Assembly: GCA_003645915.1 (NCBI GenBank)
Contig: QNDG01000077.1
Coordinates: 1 to 6,915 of the forward strand
From: Candidatus Zhuqueibacterota bacterium
Lineage (GTDB): Bacteria > Zhuqueibacterota > QNDG01
DNA: 6,915 nt
Direction: 5' to 3'
Shown here: positions 1-5,506 of the stretch, one piece after another
How positions within the stretch are numbered: the first letter of the stretch is position 1
How the letters are laid out: every line of letters starts with the position of its first letter
Notes under the pieces: generated by a model
The model's input: the letters and a program-made list of their open reading frames with translations, nothing else
The model's database searches: none
Told to the model about the DNA's origin: nothing
Program-made: the position numbers and the translations under genes

Positions 1-1
1 G

Positions 2-910
2 AAATCCGTACCCAATCACTCTCACGGTATGATTGTAAAAGGAGCCGGAAATATGATCTGCAAAAATGTTGTTTCCGGAAATACCGGATCAGGGATATGC
101 ATGACAGATTCATCTTTTAACAATACTGTTACGGGCAATAAAATCGGACTTAGTTTAAATGATGAGTTAAACCTTCCCAATAACGGCTCCGGAATATTTT
201 ATATGCCCGGAATATCCGCAGAAAAAGATACAATAGGACCTGACAATGTTATACGTTTTAACGGAAGATACGGTGTTGAAATATCAGATTCAGGAGCAGG
301 CAGGATATTGATTACAGAGAATTCAATAACTAAAAACGACAGCGGCGGAATTGTTTTAAAGAGCGGAGCGAACAACTCTTTGTCCTCTCCTGTTATTACA
401 CAGTATGATCCTGCGGCAGGTACTGCACCACCCAATTCTGTTGTGGAAATTTACTCTGATTCAGGTAATCAGGGTGAAAAATTTGAGGCAAAGGTAAATG
501 CAGATGCAAACGGAAACTGGACTTGGAACGGAACAGCAGCAGGTCCGTATTTAACTGCAACTGCTTCTGATATTAATGGAAACACATCATCTTTTTCGTA
601 TCCATATTTTATTACATCTGTACCGGAACCGGAAAAAATAGTAACTGCCTTTAGTCTGAGTCAGAATTATCCCAACCCGTTTAATCCTGAAACTGAAATA
701 GCATTTTCAGTAAAGAAACAATCTCATGTTGTTTTAACTGTTTACAATGTCAGGGGTGAGCTTGTTAAGATTTTGATTAACAAAGAGTTGCAGCCGGGAA
801 ATCATAAAACGATTTTTAACGGGCAGAACATGGATTCAGGTGTTTATTTATACAAGATCAGAATTGGGACAGAATTCAGCGATGTAAAAAAGATGCTCTT
901 GATAAAATAA
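2..910 (+). CDS. T9SS-exported right-handed beta-helix protein (C-terminal part, 5' truncated by window edge)
   Basis: The reading frame is open from base 2, so the true start lies upstream; 302 residues are visible. Residues about 1-130 are rich in Asn and Gly, with repeating short strands of the kind NKIG, NVIRFNGRYGVEI, NSITKNDSGGIVL. This is the look of right-handed parallel beta-helix (NosD/CASH, pectate-lyase-like) proteins. Residues about 145-205 resemble the Ig-like domain that often follows such helices (PPNSVVEIYSDSG to GNTSSFSYPYF). Residues about 217-302 are a type A sorting domain: SLSQNYPNPFNPETEI, then VYNVRGELVK, then SGVYLYKI, ending in KKMLLIK. This domain normally directs Sec-exported proteins through the outer membrane T9SS and is removed on the surface. 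The substrate or ligand is unknown; beta-helices of this kind may bind or cleave polysaccharide, but no catalytic residues can be assigned. The sorting domain is near certain; the helix assignment is good. Confidence 0.9.
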   Translation, partial: KSVPNHSHGMIVKGAGNMICKNVVSGNTGSGICMTDSSFNNTVTGNKIGLSLNDELNLPNNGSGIFYMPGISAEKDTIGPDNVIRFNGRYGVEISDSGAGRILITENSITKNDSGGIVLKSGANNSLSSPVITQYDPAAGTAPPNSVVEIYSDSGNQGEKFEAKVNADANGNWTWNGTAAGPYLTATASDINGNTSSFSYPYFITSVPEPEKIVTAFSLSQNYPNPFNPETEIAFSVKKQSHVVLTVYNVRGELVKILINKELQPGNHKTIFNGQNMDSGVYLYKIRIGTEFSDVKKMLLIK

Positions 911-959
911 TTCCGGCAAAAAATTCCCGGAATCAAAAAAATCGAAGCTTTTTACGATT
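910..959. repeat. Weak stem-loops after the beta-helix gene
   Basis: ATTCCGG at 910-916 pairs with CCGGAAT at 927-933 across a 10-base loop, and a second short stem (AATCG 940-944, CGATT 955-959) follows. The first hairpin overlaps the stop codon of the beta-helix gene. It is followed on the plus strand by A residues, not a T run, so it is not a standard intrinsic terminator. It may still slow 3' decay or mark the end of the transcript. Confidence 0.3.
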
Positions 960-1052
960 ATTTTGCGTAAAATAGAGTGGCAGGATTATTGCAGAATATT
1001 TTACTGATAACAGGGGTATGGCAATAATCAAAGAGGGGGAAGGTTGGAAAGT

Positions 1053-3170
1053 ATGAGAGAAAGAACAGGTTTTTTATTTCTGGTATTTGTCCTGTTGAGT
1101 TTTGCAGGAAGCCTTAATGCTTCAATAGGACTGTATAAACATATTGATCTTTCTTCAAATCCTGTAAATGAGTGCAGATTGAGTGTGGGAGATCTGACAG
1201 GAGACGGCAAGATTGATTTCCTGTTTAATGACGGAAGGCGTGTTCTAAAAGCATTTGACTGGGACGGTAGTCTGCTGTGGGAAAAATTCAATCCCAATGA
1301 TCCGGGAGTTGAAGAGAAGTATCACAATTTTAAACTTGCAATTTATGACATTGATCTTGACTGCCGGAACGAAGTGATTGCTTTTCTGGAAATTGAAGGG
1401 AAAAACTGTCTTGTAGTTCTGGACGGGAAAACAGGAAATATCAAAGCCAAAACTGAACTTCCTTTTGCAGCTCCGAGAGATCATGAATACTGGGGCAATT
1501 CCAATTACTACATGCAGGATCACATTGCTATTGCAAACTTAAGAGGAAAATCCATTCCTCAGGACATTCTGGCAATTCATGCGAGCAAACAGAAAGTTGC
1601 GGCCTACAAATATACTGAAAACGGACTTGAGCTGATGTGGTACTGGATTTCGGATACAGACGGATATGCCAGCGGTCATTACACTTTTCCATATGATATC
1701 GATAATGATAGCAAAGACGAGGTGATTGCAGGGGTAGATGTGCTGGACAGTGACGGGACAAGACTGTGGAGAATGGATCTTGGTCCTTTCAACCCTTCGC
1801 ATCCCGAGTATGGCAGTGATCATGTGGACGCTCTTTCCTGTGCTGATATTGATCCGGATACTCCCGGCAACGAGATAGCAGTTGCTTCTGCAACAGGAAT
1901 GTGGCTTTACAAATATGACGGAACTCTTCTATGGAATCATCCCAGCAAGCTTGCTGACCCTGTAAACGGTGTTATGGACGGCGAGGGAGTTCAGGAAGTA
2001 CTTGTGGGGAATTTTAAACCTGAGATTCCTGGGTTGGAAATAGTTTTTTATTCGGAACAGATGAGCGGTTCACAGTCTGTTGTTATGACAGACAGATTCG
2101 GAAATTTTCTGCAGTGGGGAGATCAGTCGTACGGCCCGAGGCGTGTAATAACTTATGCAATGGACTGGGACGGAGACAGATCAAGAGATGAGATATATTC
2201 CAGAAAAGGAATTTTTGACAGCAATTTTAACAGATTATCATATTCTATGAATTGGTCTTATTGTAATACAGGAGACGGAACTGATATGTTTCCTCCTGTT
2301 GTATGCGATGTACAGGGAGACCAGAGAGAAGAGATAATCTGGTATGACAGCGATGAAATCCTGATTATTTATAATAAAGATCCCTTAAACGGGAATGTAC
2401 TTCCGTCACCGTGGAACTACCTGAAATACAAGTTAAAAGTTGCAAACGACAACCATGCATGTTCCATATATTTTGACTGGAGCGCTGTTGGTAACAATCC
2501 TGATCAGACGCCTCCTTTAAAACCGGTTAATCTTACAGGCATAAGCAGCAGTGAAAACTCCCTGAAATTAACATGGGATCCCCCTGATGTTTCCGAAGAT
2601 CAGATGCCCGAATGGTACAAAGTATTCAGGGACGGAGTTCCTGTTGGTATTACTGATCAGACCGAATTTACTGATAAGAACCTTACTGGTAGTTCCTCGT
2701 TTACTTATAAAGTTTATTCTGTTGATTATTTCGGTAATATCAGCTCACAACCTGCTGTTTTTGATTTTGAAACTCTGTCTCCTCACACAGGGCCTTCCGG
2801 TAATGTCCAGAGTGCTCTTTCTGCAAAGATTTTGATCGGAGATATAGAGCCCGGGCAGCAGAGAATTTTACCTGTAACTCTGATTTGTTCGGATACACTG
2901 TCAAAAGTTCCTGATAAGGTATTAATTACTTTAAGTAACGGTGCTGTTAAGGAAATTCAACTTACCGGAGTAGTTCCGGGAACTGAATTTACGGGGCAAT
3001 TTGTGATTGATAACAGTATTCCACAGGGTAAGGCTTATTTCTCTCTTCCTCAGGGCGCTTTAATCAGTAAGAGCGGTTTGACAGGAAATACTATTTCAGA
3101 AGGATACGAGATTAACATAGATAATACTCCTCCGCCATCTCCTCCCTTTGTGCAGATAATTAATGAATAA
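1053..3170 (+). CDS. Secreted FG-GAP/VCBS-like beta-propeller protein with PL11-like motif order, FN3 and Ig-like domains
   Basis: Encodes 705 residues from the ATG at 1053. A TTG at 1044 is in frame, but GGAAGG at 1038-1043 lies 9 bases before the ATG and abuts the TTG, so the ATG is preferred. Residues 1-23 are a Sec signal peptide (basic MRER, hydrophobic LFLVFVLLSF, likely cut after LNA) with no lipobox Cys. Residues about 30-445 are a beta-propeller with repeated acidic loops: VGDLTGDGKIDF (45), YDIDLDCRNEVI (98), YDIDNDSKDEVI (214), ADIDPDTPGNEIAV (264), MDWDGDRSRDEI (370) and CDVQGDQREEII (418), most followed by an LW or LLW strand. The order DEV-x-AG, DSDGTRLWRMDLG, HVD, DIDP..PGNE recalls polysaccharide lyase family 11 propellers, but this is resemblance from memory. 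Residues about 486-575 are a fibronectin type III domain (TPPLKPVNLTG, LKLTWDPP, YKVYSVDYFGN). Residues about 585-690 form an Ig-like domain. The protein ends at ...FVQIINE without a T9SS tail, unlike its neighbour. Likely periplasmic or surface, with a carbohydrate or adhesion role. Confidence 0.85.
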   Translation: MRERTGFLFLVFVLLSFAGSLNASIGLYKHIDLSSNPVNECRLSVGDLTGDGKIDFLFNDGRRVLKAFDWDGSLLWEKFNPNDPGVEEKYHNFKLAIYDIDLDCRNEVIAFLEIEGKNCLVVLDGKTGNIKAKTELPFAAPRDHEYWGNSNYYMQDHIAIANLRGKSIPQDILAIHASKQKVAAYKYTENGLELMWYWISDTDGYASGHYTFPYDIDNDSKDEVIAGVDVLDSDGTRLWRMDLGPFNPSHPEYGSDHVDALSCADIDPDTPGNEIAVASATGMWLYKYDGTLLWNHPSKLADPVNGVMDGEGVQEVLVGNFKPEIPGLEIVFYSEQMSGSQSVVMTDRFGNFLQWGDQSYGPRRVITYAMDWDGDRSRDEIYSRKGIFDSNFNRLSYSMNWSYCNTGDGTDMFPPVVCDVQGDQREEIIWYDSDEILIIYNKDPLNGNVLPSPWNYLKYKLKVANDNHACSIYFDWSAVGNNPDQTPPLKPVNLTGISSSENSLKLTWDPPDVSEDQMPEWYKVFRDGVPVGITDQTEFTDKNLTGSSSFTYKVYSVDYFGNISSQPAVFDFETLSPHTGPSGNVQSALSAKILIGDIEPGQQRILPVTLICSDTLSKVPDKVLITLSNGAVKEIQLTGVVPGTEFTGQFVIDNSIPQGKAYFSLPQGALISKSGLTGNTISEGYEINIDNTPPPSPPFVQIINE

Positions 3171-3197
3171 ATCAGAGGAATTTATACAAGAAACTAA

Positions 3198-3226
3198 TTG
3201 ACTTTAATGATTTTTCTTATTATATT
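3198..3226 (+). promoter_or_regulatory. Sigma-70 promoter of tRNA-Arg
   Basis: TTGACT at 3198-3203, a 17-base spacer, and TATATT at 3221-3226. Transcription should begin about 7 bases before the mature tRNA 5' end at 3240, giving a short leader for RNase P to remove. Confidence 0.75.
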
Positions 3227-3239
3227 TTTTCCGCTTTTA

Positions 3240-3313
3240 GCCCCTGTAGCTCAGCTGGATAGAGCAACTGACTTCTAATCAGTAGGTCTCAGGTTCGAAT
3301 CCTGACAGGGGTA
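3240..3313 (+). tRNA. tRNA-Arg (anticodon TCT)
   Basis: A 74-nt cloverleaf. The acceptor stem GCCCCTG (3240-3246) pairs with CAGGGGT (3306-3312), with a G-U first pair. The D arm is GCTC..GAGC, the anticodon stem ACTGA/TCAGT encloses loop CTTCTAA with anticodon TCT, the variable loop has 5 bases, and the T arm TCAGG-TTCGAAT-CCTGA is perfect. The discriminator base is A, and the following CAA shows that CCA is not encoded. It reads AGA (and AGG by wobble), which is the common Arg codon family in the genes here. Confidence 0.97.
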
Positions 3314-3314
3314 C

Positions 3315-3340
3315 AAACCCGCTTTACAAGCGGGTTTTTT
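3315..3340 (+). terminator. Intrinsic terminator of tRNA-Arg
   Basis: AAACCCGCTT (3315-3324) is the exact reverse complement of AAGCGGGTTT (3328-3337), giving a 9- to 10-bp GC-centred stem that begins two bases after the tRNA, and the T run continues to 3340. Confidence 0.9.
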
Positions 3341-3347
3341 ATATAAT

Positions 3348-3434
3348 TTTCTTGTTTAAAAATAATTTCCTTTATAACTGATGATTATATCATACCTGTA
3401 TTCTACTTTTATGTACAGTTTCCTGTTTAAAAAT
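3348..3434. repeat. Pair of 16-base direct repeats upstream of the ArsR gene
   Basis: TTTCTTGTTTAAAAAT (3348-3363) recurs as TTTCCTGTTTAAAAAT (3419-3434), with 15 of 16 bases identical and copies 71 bases apart. Between them lie a short palindrome (ATGAT-TAT-ATCAT, 3381-3393) and an inverted pair CTGTA (3396-3400)/TACAG (3414-3418). No ORF of note lies here. The function is unknown; upstream binding sites or chance in AT-rich DNA are both possible. Confidence 0.45.
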
Positions 3435-3445
3435 GCATTCAGAAA

Positions 3446-3480
3446 TAAAAATTATAAAAAAAATAAAAAAAATAAAAAAG
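3446..3480 (+). promoter_or_regulatory. A-tract UP-like element before the ArsR promoter
   Basis: A nearly pure A stretch broken by single T residues (runs of 8, 8 and 6 A at 3456-3463, 3465-3472 and 3474-3479) ends 4 bases before the -35 box. Such A-tracts are known to act as UP elements contacted by the RNA polymerase alpha C-terminal domain, or as intrinsic bends. This implies a strong promoter. Confidence 0.5.
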
Positions 3481-3484
3481 TTAC

Positions 3485-3513
3485 TTGACAATTAATTAAT
3501 TAACCATTATATT
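3485..3513 (+). promoter_or_regulatory. Near-consensus sigma-70 promoter of the ArsR gene
   Basis: A perfect -35 box TTGACA (3485-3490), a 17-base spacer, and a -10 box TATATT (3508-3513). The start site should fall near 3520, leaving a leader of about 27 bases that carries the strong ribosome binding site GGGGAGG (3535-3541), 5 bases from the ATG. Confidence 0.85.
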
Positions 3514-3518
3514 AATTA
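3493..3518. promoter_or_regulatory. Putative ArsR operator: inverted repeat over the -10 box
   Basis: TAATTAAT (3493-3500) and ATTAATTA (3511-3518) are exact reverse complements separated by 10 bases. The repeat lies between the -35 box and the predicted start site. ArsR-family repressors bind AT-rich imperfect palindromes in this position and usually control their own gene, so autorepression is likely. The low complexity of the arms keeps confidence moderate. Confidence 0.5.
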
Positions 3519-3546
3519 CATCAAAATACTAAAAGGGGAGGTATTT

Positions 3547-3849
3547 ATGCAGCAGAAAATCAAGACAACTTTGAAAGAAAGTGATAAAATTATTCCTTTC
3601 TTCAAAATCGTGTCTAACACCACCAGATTTAAGATTCTATGCATACTTAATGAAGGTGAGAAACGTGTTGGTGAGATTCAGGAACTATTGGGTGCAAAAC
3701 AATCTTATGTTTCCCAGCAGTTAAGACATCTCAAAAATGCTGGCTATTTAAGCAGCAGAAGAGAAGGAACTCAGATCTATTATCAGCTTATTGACAAGAA
3801 TTTCCCTGAAATTCTTAAATCACTCAGAAAAATTATTCTTAAAAAGTAG
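3547..3849 (+). CDS. ArsR/SmtB-family winged-helix transcriptional repressor
   Basis: A full-length 100-aa protein, typical for the family, with a strong ribosome binding site 5 bases before the ATG. Residues 17-36 (FFKIVSNTTRFKILCILNEG) match the family helix after the N-terminal arm. Residues 40-64 form the helix-turn-helix, with recognition helix QSYVSQQLRHLKNAGYL, and residues 65-81 form the wing (SSRREGTQIYYQL). The ELCVCDL-type Cys motif of arsenic/cadmium sensors is absent: that place reads RVGEIQELLG. No C-terminal His/Asp metal site is evident either, and the only Cys is C32. A classical metalloregulator is therefore unlikely; a redox, sulfide or ligand-independent role is possible. 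It stands alone between two tRNA genes with its own promoter and terminator, so its targets are probably elsewhere besides its own promoter. Confidence 0.92.
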   Translation: MQQKIKTTLKESDKIIPFFKIVSNTTRFKILCILNEGEKRVGEIQELLGAKQSYVSQQLRHLKNAGYLSSRREGTQIYYQLIDKNFPEILKSLRKIILKK

Positions 3850-3870
3850 TTGATAAGAGAGAGTTATTTA

Positions 3871-3899
3871 AGAGGCTGCCGTAAAGGTGGCCTTTTTTT
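3871..3899 (+). terminator. Intrinsic terminator of the ArsR gene
   Basis: AGGCTGCC (3873-3880) pairs with GGTGGCCT (3886-3893), including two G-U pairs, around loop GTAAA, and is followed by a run of seven T residues. It begins about 21 bases after the stop codon. Confidence 0.85.
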
Positions 3900-3967
3900 A
3901 TACAAAGTTTATTATTTTTTAAATCTGTATGTATTATTAGCAGAAATCCAGGTCAGGTAAAATTTTC

Positions 3968-3996
3968 TTGCATTTATTTTTATGATTATGTATCTT
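3968..3996 (+). promoter_or_regulatory. Probable sigma-70 promoter of tRNA-Ala
   Basis: TTGCAT (3968-3973), a 17-base spacer and TATCTT (3991-3996). The -10 box ends 15 bases before the tRNA, much as for tRNA-Arg (13 bases), which supports the choice although the boxes are weaker. Confidence 0.6.
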
Positions 3997-4011
3997 TTTA
4001 CACCTGTTCAG

Positions 4012-4084
4012 GGGGCTGTAGCTCAGTTGGGAGAGCGCATGACTGGCAGTCATGAGGTCGTCGGTTCGATCCCGATCAGCTCCA
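4012..4084 (+). tRNA. tRNA-Ala (anticodon GGC)
   Basis: A 73-nt cloverleaf. Acceptor GGGGCTG (4012-4018) pairs with CAGCTCC (4077-4083), including one G-U. The D arm is GCTC..GAGC, the anticodon arm CATGA-CTGGCAG-TCATG gives anticodon GGC, and the T arm is GTCGG-TTCGATC-CCGAT. The discriminator is A and CCA is not encoded. I see G-U as the third acceptor pair rather than the usual alanine identity pair G3-U70 by name; here G3 pairs with the T at 4081, which is exactly that identity element and confirms alanine. Confidence 0.97.
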
Positions 4085-4088
4085 CAAT

Positions 4089-4132
4089 AAAAACAAGGGG
4101 TTATATTACACTGCTGAGCCCCTTGTTTTTTT
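4089..4132 (+). terminator. Intrinsic terminator of tRNA-Ala
   Basis: AAACAAGGGG (4091-4100) is the exact reverse complement of CCCCTTGTTT (4119-4128), extended by two A-T pairs. The loop is 18 bases, and the T run lasts to 4132. Confidence 0.88.
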
Positions 4133-4207
4133 AGATAAAAATTAAATAAAAAATAATTAATCTTTTTCTTAATTAATAATAGTTATAAATGATTGATATG
4201 GGGAGAA

Positions 4208-4807
4208 ATGATAAAGACAGTATTTTTTGATCTGGGGGATGTTATTGTAAAGGTATATGCTAAAAGAATTTATAAGAAATTGTTTGGTTCTAATTATTAC
4301 GGTAAAATAGATTTTTATAAATTTGCACAAAAAATTCCACAGGTGCGTGATTTTGAAAAGGGGCTGATTTCTCCTGAACAATTCTACCTTTCAATTAAGA
4401 GTAAAATAAATAAAAATATAACATACAGCGAATTTAAAGACTCATGGAATGATATTTTTGAGCCCATTTCAGGAACAATAAAAATATTGGGAAAAATATC
4501 AGATAAGTATAAGACTGCAATCCTCTCCAATACAAATATTCTACATATTAATTATCTTAAGCAGAATTATGATTTTTTTGATTTGTTTAATTACCAGCTT
4601 TATTCATTTGAGCTGGGGAGCATAAAGCCTGACAAAAAGATATTTCAAAAAGCAGTGCAAATAGCAGGGAGTAAGCCTGAAGAATCTCTTTTTATTGATG
4701 ATAATAAAGAAAATATTATTTCTGCAAAGAATGTTGGGTTTAATACTGTTTTATTTAATAGTACAGATAATTTAACAGATGTTGTTGAAATATTAAATTT
4801 AAACTAA
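4208..4807 (+). CDS. HAD-superfamily phosphatase, subfamily IA, YihX-like
   Basis: Encodes 199 residues from ATG 4208, the usual length of the family. A TTG at 4193 is in frame, but the ATG starts right at the family's N terminus (MIKTVFFDLGDVIV) and follows GGGGAG at 4200-4205, although the spacing is short (2 bases). Motif I is FFDLGDVIV with nucleophile D8; the residue two on is Gly, as in the YihX DLGNVIV type, and an Asp follows at 11. The helical C1 cap spans about 16-85 (FEKGLISPEQFY, SWNDIFEPI). Motif II is ILSNTN (S107), motif III is GSIKPDKKIF (K140), and motif IV is FIDDNKENI (D164, D165). YihX of E. coli dephosphorylates alpha-glucose-1-phosphate, and its SNTN, KP and FDDN signatures match, but substrate specificity cannot be read here. 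Probably cytoplasmic and monocistronic; base composition is much more AT-rich than in the surface-protein genes. Confidence 0.9.
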   Translation: MIKTVFFDLGDVIVKVYAKRIYKKLFGSNYYGKIDFYKFAQKIPQVRDFEKGLISPEQFYLSIKSKINKNITYSEFKDSWNDIFEPISGTIKILGKISDKYKTAILSNTNILHINYLKQNYDFFDLFNYQLYSFELGSIKPDKKIFQKAVQIAGSKPEESLFIDDNKENIISAKNVGFNTVLFNSTDNLTDVVEILNLN

Positions 4808-4876
4808 AAACAGAGCTTTTGGCAAAGAATTTGCTTGTTAATATATAGCTTAGAAAAAGTAATTTTGAGCAAATAT

Positions 4877-4924
4877 CTGTACAAATTACAGGTAAATACC
4901 TGAAATATGTCCGGATTTTGGACA
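4877..4924. promoter_or_regulatory. Three consecutive inverted repeats upstream of the yfiR-like operon
   Basis: Three inverted pairs lie in 48 bases: CTGTA (4877-4881)/TACAG (4887-4891); CAGGTA (4889-4894)/TACCTG (4897-4902), with the two sharing three bases; and TGTCC (4908-4912)/GGACA (4920-4924), whose right arm is the -35 box. No T run follows, so this is not a terminator. Binding of one or more dimeric regulators is the simplest reading, for example a response regulator controlled by the downstream kinase; that link is inference. Confidence 0.5.
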
Positions 4925-4947
4925 CTATAAATTACTGTAAATATAAT
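4919..4947 (+). promoter_or_regulatory. Sigma-70 promoter of the yfiR-like/histidine kinase operon
   Basis: TGGACA (4919-4924, five of six matches to TTGACA), a 17-base spacer and a perfect TATAAT (4942-4947). The predicted start is near 4954, only about 13 bases before the ATG at 4967, leaving almost no leader and no Shine-Dalgarno sequence. Confidence 0.7.
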
Positions 4948-4966
4948 TAATTAAATCAATGATGAT

Positions 4967-5506
4967 ATGAGATACAAACTATTAATAATTATTCTGATCA
5001 TCTTTGCCCAATTCCACAATGGGATCCCAGGTACTCAATATGATGAAAATACTATTAAATCGGTTTATATAGGAAGATTTGCTCAATTTGTTGATATTCC
5101 ATTGGCTGATTCTTCTTTTTTTGTTATCGGCGTTTTTGAAAAGAACGGGCTGACTCCAAGTCTGGAAGCTCTTTATAAAAATGTTATGATTAATGGTGTT
5201 AAAGTTAAAATAAAATATTTTTCCAAAATAGATTCCTCTCTTTTACAATGTCAGATAATATTTATTCCTAAAGTAAATAATAACAAATTAAAAAGAATAT
5301 TGAACATAATTTCCGGCTACCCCTTATTAAGTGTAAGTAATGAAGATAATTATGCTGAAAAAGGTGTACATATAAATCTTTACAGAGACGGGAATAATAT
5401 AAAGTTTGAAATAAACCAGCAGGCTGTAAAGAAGTCCGGACTCCATATAAGTTATAAACTATACCAGCTTGCAAGAATTGTCCACCCGATAAGAGTTGGA
5501 AAATGA
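4967..5506 (+). CDS. YfiR-like periplasmic signalling protein (DUF4154)
   Basis: Encodes 179 residues, as expected for the family. Residues 1-17 are a signal peptide (MRYK, then LLIIILIIFAQF), placing it in the periplasm. Family hallmarks are visible: the first helix KSVYIGRFAQFVDIP (31-45, the place of YnFaKFveWP in YfiR), FFVIGVFEK (51-59), a short CQIIFIP strand (95-101), LLSVSNEDNYAEKGVHINLY (120-139), and KFEINQQAVKKSGLHISYKL (146-165) ending in the LARIV helix. In Pseudomonas, YfiR binds and inhibits the membrane diguanylate cyclase YfiN; here the partner is probably the histidine kinase whose ATG overlaps this gene's stop codon (ATGA, 5503-5506). Only one Cys (C95) is present, so the disulfides of Pseudomonas YfiR cannot form. 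The start has no Shine-Dalgarno sequence, and the promoter lies immediately upstream. Confidence 0.88.
   Translation: MRYKLLIIILIIFAQFHNGIPGTQYDENTIKSVYIGRFAQFVDIPLADSSFFVIGVFEKNGLTPSLEALYKNVMINGVKVKIKYFSKIDSSLLQCQIIFIPKVNNNKLKRILNIISGYPLLSVSNEDNYAEKGVHINLYRDGNNIKFEINQQAVKKSGLHISYKLYQLARIVHPIRVGK

Noticed and set aside
1044..1052. TTG start three codons upstream for the propeller gene
   Set aside because: The Shine-Dalgarno-like GGAAGG abuts this TTG, whereas the ATG at 1053 has good spacing and begins a well-formed signal peptide.
1528..1823. Minus-strand open frames inside the propeller gene
   Set aside because: They lie antisense to a gene with clear domains, have no ribosome sites, and show no recognisable protein features.
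3446..3480. A-rich stretch as a simple-sequence phase-variation tract
   Set aside because: Interrupted A runs lie outside the promoter spacer and the coding sequence, so slippage would not obviously switch expression; an UP-like element is the simpler reading.
3240..4084. tRNA genes as attachment sites for an integrated island
   Set aside because: I looked for a second copy of either tRNA 3' end in the window and saw none, and there is no integrase gene. Each tRNA has its own promoter and terminator in normal order.
4193..4207. TTG start five codons upstream for the phosphatase
   Set aside because: No ribosome site precedes it, and family members begin directly before the motif I strand, as the ATG at 4208 does.
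4822..4834. Short hairpin GCAAA-GAA-TTTGC as a terminator of the phosphatase gene
   Set aside because: The stem has only five pairs, mostly A-T, and no T run follows. Some read-through towards the YfiR-like operon is therefore possible.
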